A DNA stretch of 8,201 bases from an uncultured Bacteroidales bacterium (GTDB lineage Bacteria; Bacteroidota; Bacteroidia; Bacteroidales; P3), in contig CALEPD010000222.1 in the NCBI GenBank assembly GCA_937910265.1, positions 1-8,201 of the forward strand. The letters are read 5' to 3'. Shown in pieces: positions 6,561-8,201 of this stretch. The position numbers were made by a program, and so were the translations under genes. The notes beneath the pieces were generated by a model. That model was given only the letters and a program-made list of their open reading frames with translations, did no database searches and was not told where the DNA came from. Positions within the stretch are counted from its first letter, which is position 1; the number at the start of each line of letters is the position of its first letter.

Positions 6561-7799
6561 ATGGACACCAACGACATACACGTTATTCTACCCGGTTCTA
6601 AGAGTATAAGCAATCGGTGGTTGATTGTCAACTACCTTTGCGGTAATTCATTTAGACTGGGTTCGTTGTCCGATTCCGATGATACCAAATTACTCCGTCG
6701 GTTGTTGAAGCAATTGAGTGAAAATAAAAGCAATACCTTTTATTGTAACAATGCTGGCACTGTCGCGCGCTTCATGACAGCTCTGCTTGCCATCACTCCC
6801 GGCACATTTGTTCTCACTGGCGATGAACGCCTGAAACAACGCCCCATTGCGCCATTGGTCGATGCATTACGCCAACTGGGATTGAATGTCAACTATAATC
6901 AAGAGGAAGGCTATTTCCCTTTGTTTATTAAGGGTGGAGAACCTGATAGAAAAATGGTGACAGTCGAGCCAACCCTAAGCAGTCAGTTCGTTTCAGCTTT
7001 GATGTTGGTGGCTCCTTCGTTGCGTTCGGGACTTACCTTGAAAATGTCGGGGAAGACTACATCTAAGCCATATATCGATATGACCGCACAAATCCTCTGT
7101 AATATTGGTGTTGAGGTGAAGAAGACTAAAACCGGAGGAATGTTGTCGGTGGGTGCGTTTCCGGCTAAACTGCCATTAAGAGAGGCAATCTGTATTGAGA
7201 AAGATTGGTCTTCGGCATCATATTTCTATGAAATGGCCGCATTTTTACCAGGGACACGAATTAGATTGGTGGGAATGTCCCTCGATTCTGTTCAGGGCGA
7301 TGCTGTTGTTGTTGATTTCTTTGCCAAACTGGGTGTCAAAACCACAGAGGTCAGGTCTCCGTATCGTAGGGATTCCCGTTCTCTGCGTATAGTGGGCGAG
7401 GGGAAGCCTGAATCGCGAGTGTTCTTCTCGTTGAGTAATTATCCCGATTTGATGCCAACAATCGCCGTCACATGCGCGGCTTTAGGTGTTAGTGCATACC
7501 TTCGTGGAGTGGAGAATCTTCGACTTAAGGAGTCCGACCGTTTGGAGGCAGTCGCTACTGAATTGTCGGCGATGGGTGTGTCTGTTCAGGTGCTTGAAAA
7601 GGAATTTCGTATTAAAAAATCAGTATTGAAACCCACTCGGCCGGTTCGTACTTATGGCGATCATCGTATCGCGATGGCTTTTGCTCCGTTAAAATTGTTG
7701 TTTCCTGATCTGCAAATTGAAACACCAGATGTCGTGAGTAAATCATTCCCCAATTTCTGGGAACAATTTAATGCTGTTCTCAGTGTGGTTTGTAAGTGA
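6561..7799 (+). CDS. aroA: 3-phosphoshikimate 1-carboxyvinyltransferase (EPSP synthase)
   Basis: Cytoplasmic enzyme of the shikimate pathway that joins shikimate-3-phosphate and phosphoenolpyruvate to give EPSP, the precursor of chorismate. It has 412 residues, slightly short but normal. Motifs: LPGSKSISNR (10-19, with K14), NAGTVARF (64-71), LTGDERLKQRPIAPLVDAL, SSQFVSALMLVAP, KPYIDMT, EKDWSSASYFYEMA (typical of Bacteroidetes), YPDLMPTIAVTCAALG (D296), LRLKESDRLEA (E324), TYGDHRIAMAFAPL and SKSFPNFW (K394). These cover the usual substrate-binding and catalytic residues. In the phosphoenolpyruvate loop, F71 stands where E. coli has Pro101, and V68-A69 replace Ala-Met; Gly66 and Arg70 are kept. 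The start lies only 5 nt after the stop of the sigma-54 activator, so the two are probably translationally coupled. No Shine-Dalgarno sequence is visible. It is the last gene of the operon. Confidence 0.96.
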   Translation: MDTNDIHVILPGSKSISNRWLIVNYLCGNSFRLGSLSDSDDTKLLRRLLKQLSENKSNTFYCNNAGTVARFMTALLAITPGTFVLTGDERLKQRPIAPLVDALRQLGLNVNYNQEEGYFPLFIKGGEPDRKMVTVEPTLSSQFVSALMLVAPSLRSGLTLKMSGKTTSKPYIDMTAQILCNIGVEVKKTKTGGMLSVGAFPAKLPLREAICIEKDWSSASYFYEMAAFLPGTRIRLVGMSLDSVQGDAVVVDFFAKLGVKTTEVRSPYRRDSRSLRIVGEGKPESRVFFSLSNYPDLMPTIAVTCAALGVSAYLRGVENLRLKESDRLEAVATELSAMGVSVQVLEKEFRIKKSVLKPTRPVRTYGDHRIAMAFAPLKLLFPDLQIETPDVVSKSFPNFWEQFNAVLSVVCK

Positions 7800-7927
7800 C
7801 CCCTTCAGTTCGTTGCTGCCCATATCAAGAATGTCCTGGAAAAAGGGTGTCTCCGTACCGGTTTTTACCGTTACATCAATCTTTGCGGAGAATATTTCCT
7901 ATAGTAATACCGTCTAGTGTTTTAAAA
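7800..7927. other. Spacer after aroA, no recognisable gene
   Basis: A GTG at 7796 overlapping the aroA stop opens a 60-codon plus-strand frame, but its product has no recognisable features and it runs through the hairpin at 7928-7969, so I do not call it. The minus strand is also open for some 35 codons without a start at the expected place. A small nested fold is possible: TCTCCG (about 7850) with CGGAGA (about 7887), enclosing CGGT-TTTT-ACCG. Confidence 0.35.
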
Positions 7928-7969
7928 CAAAAAGAGATCTCTTGTGAAATTACAAGAAACCCCTTTTTG
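7928..7969. terminator. Bidirectional hairpin terminator, better formed on the minus strand
   Basis: Arms 7928-7945 and 7952-7969 enclose a 6-nt loop. Read on the minus strand, all 18 positions pair (three as G-U wobbles) and the T-rich tract TTTTTGTTTT follows the stem top. Read on the plus strand the same three positions become A-C mismatches, leaving 15 of 18 pairs, and the 3' arm ends in CCCCTTTTTG. It can end the dnaG-aroA operon and also transcription arriving from the right. Confidence 0.7.
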
Positions 7970-8146
7970 ACAAAATAACAAACAACTTATTTGTATCAGC
8001 AAAAATGCAATTCTTGCATTAAATATTCATATTTTTTATTTTTCTTGAATAAATTGTTTTAATCTGTCATATTGACGCTCTATCCGTGTGGGGCGCTGTT
8101 TTCATTGTTTTTTTTATTGGTGTCCGATAAAATTTTCCATTGATAT
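7970..8146. other. AT-rich spacer between two terminators
   Basis: No gene is supported. A short hairpin AATGCAA-TTC-TTGCATT lies at 8004-8020. On the minus strand an ATG near 8104 begins MKTAPHTDRASI then stops. A different minus frame over the same bases reads QRPTRIERQYDRLKQ followed by a few residues and TAA, but has no start. No promoter with an intact TAnnTTTG box was found here. Confidence 0.35.
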
Positions 8147-8183
8147 AAAAAAAACAGGGCTGGCATTTGGCGGTGTCAGCCCT
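8147..8183 (-). terminator. Rho-independent terminator for a leftward gene beyond the right edge
   Basis: A 10-bp stem (8156-8165 with 8174-8183, one G-U/A-C position) with an 8-nt loop. On the minus strand it is followed by G and eight T residues (8147-8154), a classic intrinsic terminator. On the plus strand the following bases are TTGGTTTATC, much weaker. The 18 bases to its right contain TAG and TAA in two minus-strand frames, compatible with the end of a convergent gene. Confidence 0.75.
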
Positions 8184-8201
8184 TTGGTTTATCTATGCAG
8201 C

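Noticed and set aside
7918..7929. Perfect 12-nt palindrome TGTTTTAAAACA
   Set aside because: It is all AT in its core and merges into the terminator's A/T flanks; most simply part of that terminator context.
7796..7978. 60-codon plus-strand ORF overlapping the aroA stop
   Set aside because: It runs through the terminator hairpin, starts with GTG and encodes no recognisable features.

Overview
The window looks like a piece of a Bacteroidetes chromosome, most likely Bacteroidales. Three things point there. The first gene encodes a secreted protein of the SBBP-repeat / gliding-motility-associated type that goes with type IX secretion. The two best promoters fit the Bacteroidetes pattern (-7 TAnnTTTG). 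Ribosome-binding sites are poor ahead of all genes. DnaG and AroA also read as Bacteroidetes versions of their families. No taxonomic search was possible.

Layout. On the minus strand, 1-2423 is one uninterrupted but 3'-truncated gene for a large exported beta-propeller protein (807 codons visible). Its promoter lies almost on top of its start codon. From 2424 to 3168 there is no convincing gene. Inside this gap, 2767-3040 is a 274-bp segment bounded by 21-bp inverted repeats that match at 20 of 21 positions; it looks like a non-autonomous mobile element (MITE). It sits just upstream of the promoter of a plus-strand operon: dnaG (primase, 3169-5223), a sigma-54 activator without a receiver domain (5269-6555), and aroA (EPSP synthase, 6561-7799). 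The 45-nt and 5-nt gaps suggest co-transcription. The last 400 bases are non-coding. They hold a hairpin terminator at 7928-7969 and a second one at 8147-8183, both better formed on the minus strand, so a leftward gene probably ends just beyond the right edge.

How the genes work together. dnaG (replication priming) and aroA (aromatic amino-acid precursor synthesis) are housekeeping genes. The regulator between them presumably activates sigma-54 promoters elsewhere, because no sigma-54 promoter was found in the stretches examined. The large minus-strand gene is an unrelated surface or secreted protein.

The least ordinary parts are the inverted-repeat element ahead of dnaG, the strand-asymmetric hairpin after aroA, and the placement of a sigma-54 activator in a dnaG-aroA operon. 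I saw no CRISPR array, rRNA, tRNA, complete insertion sequence or clear new defence system.
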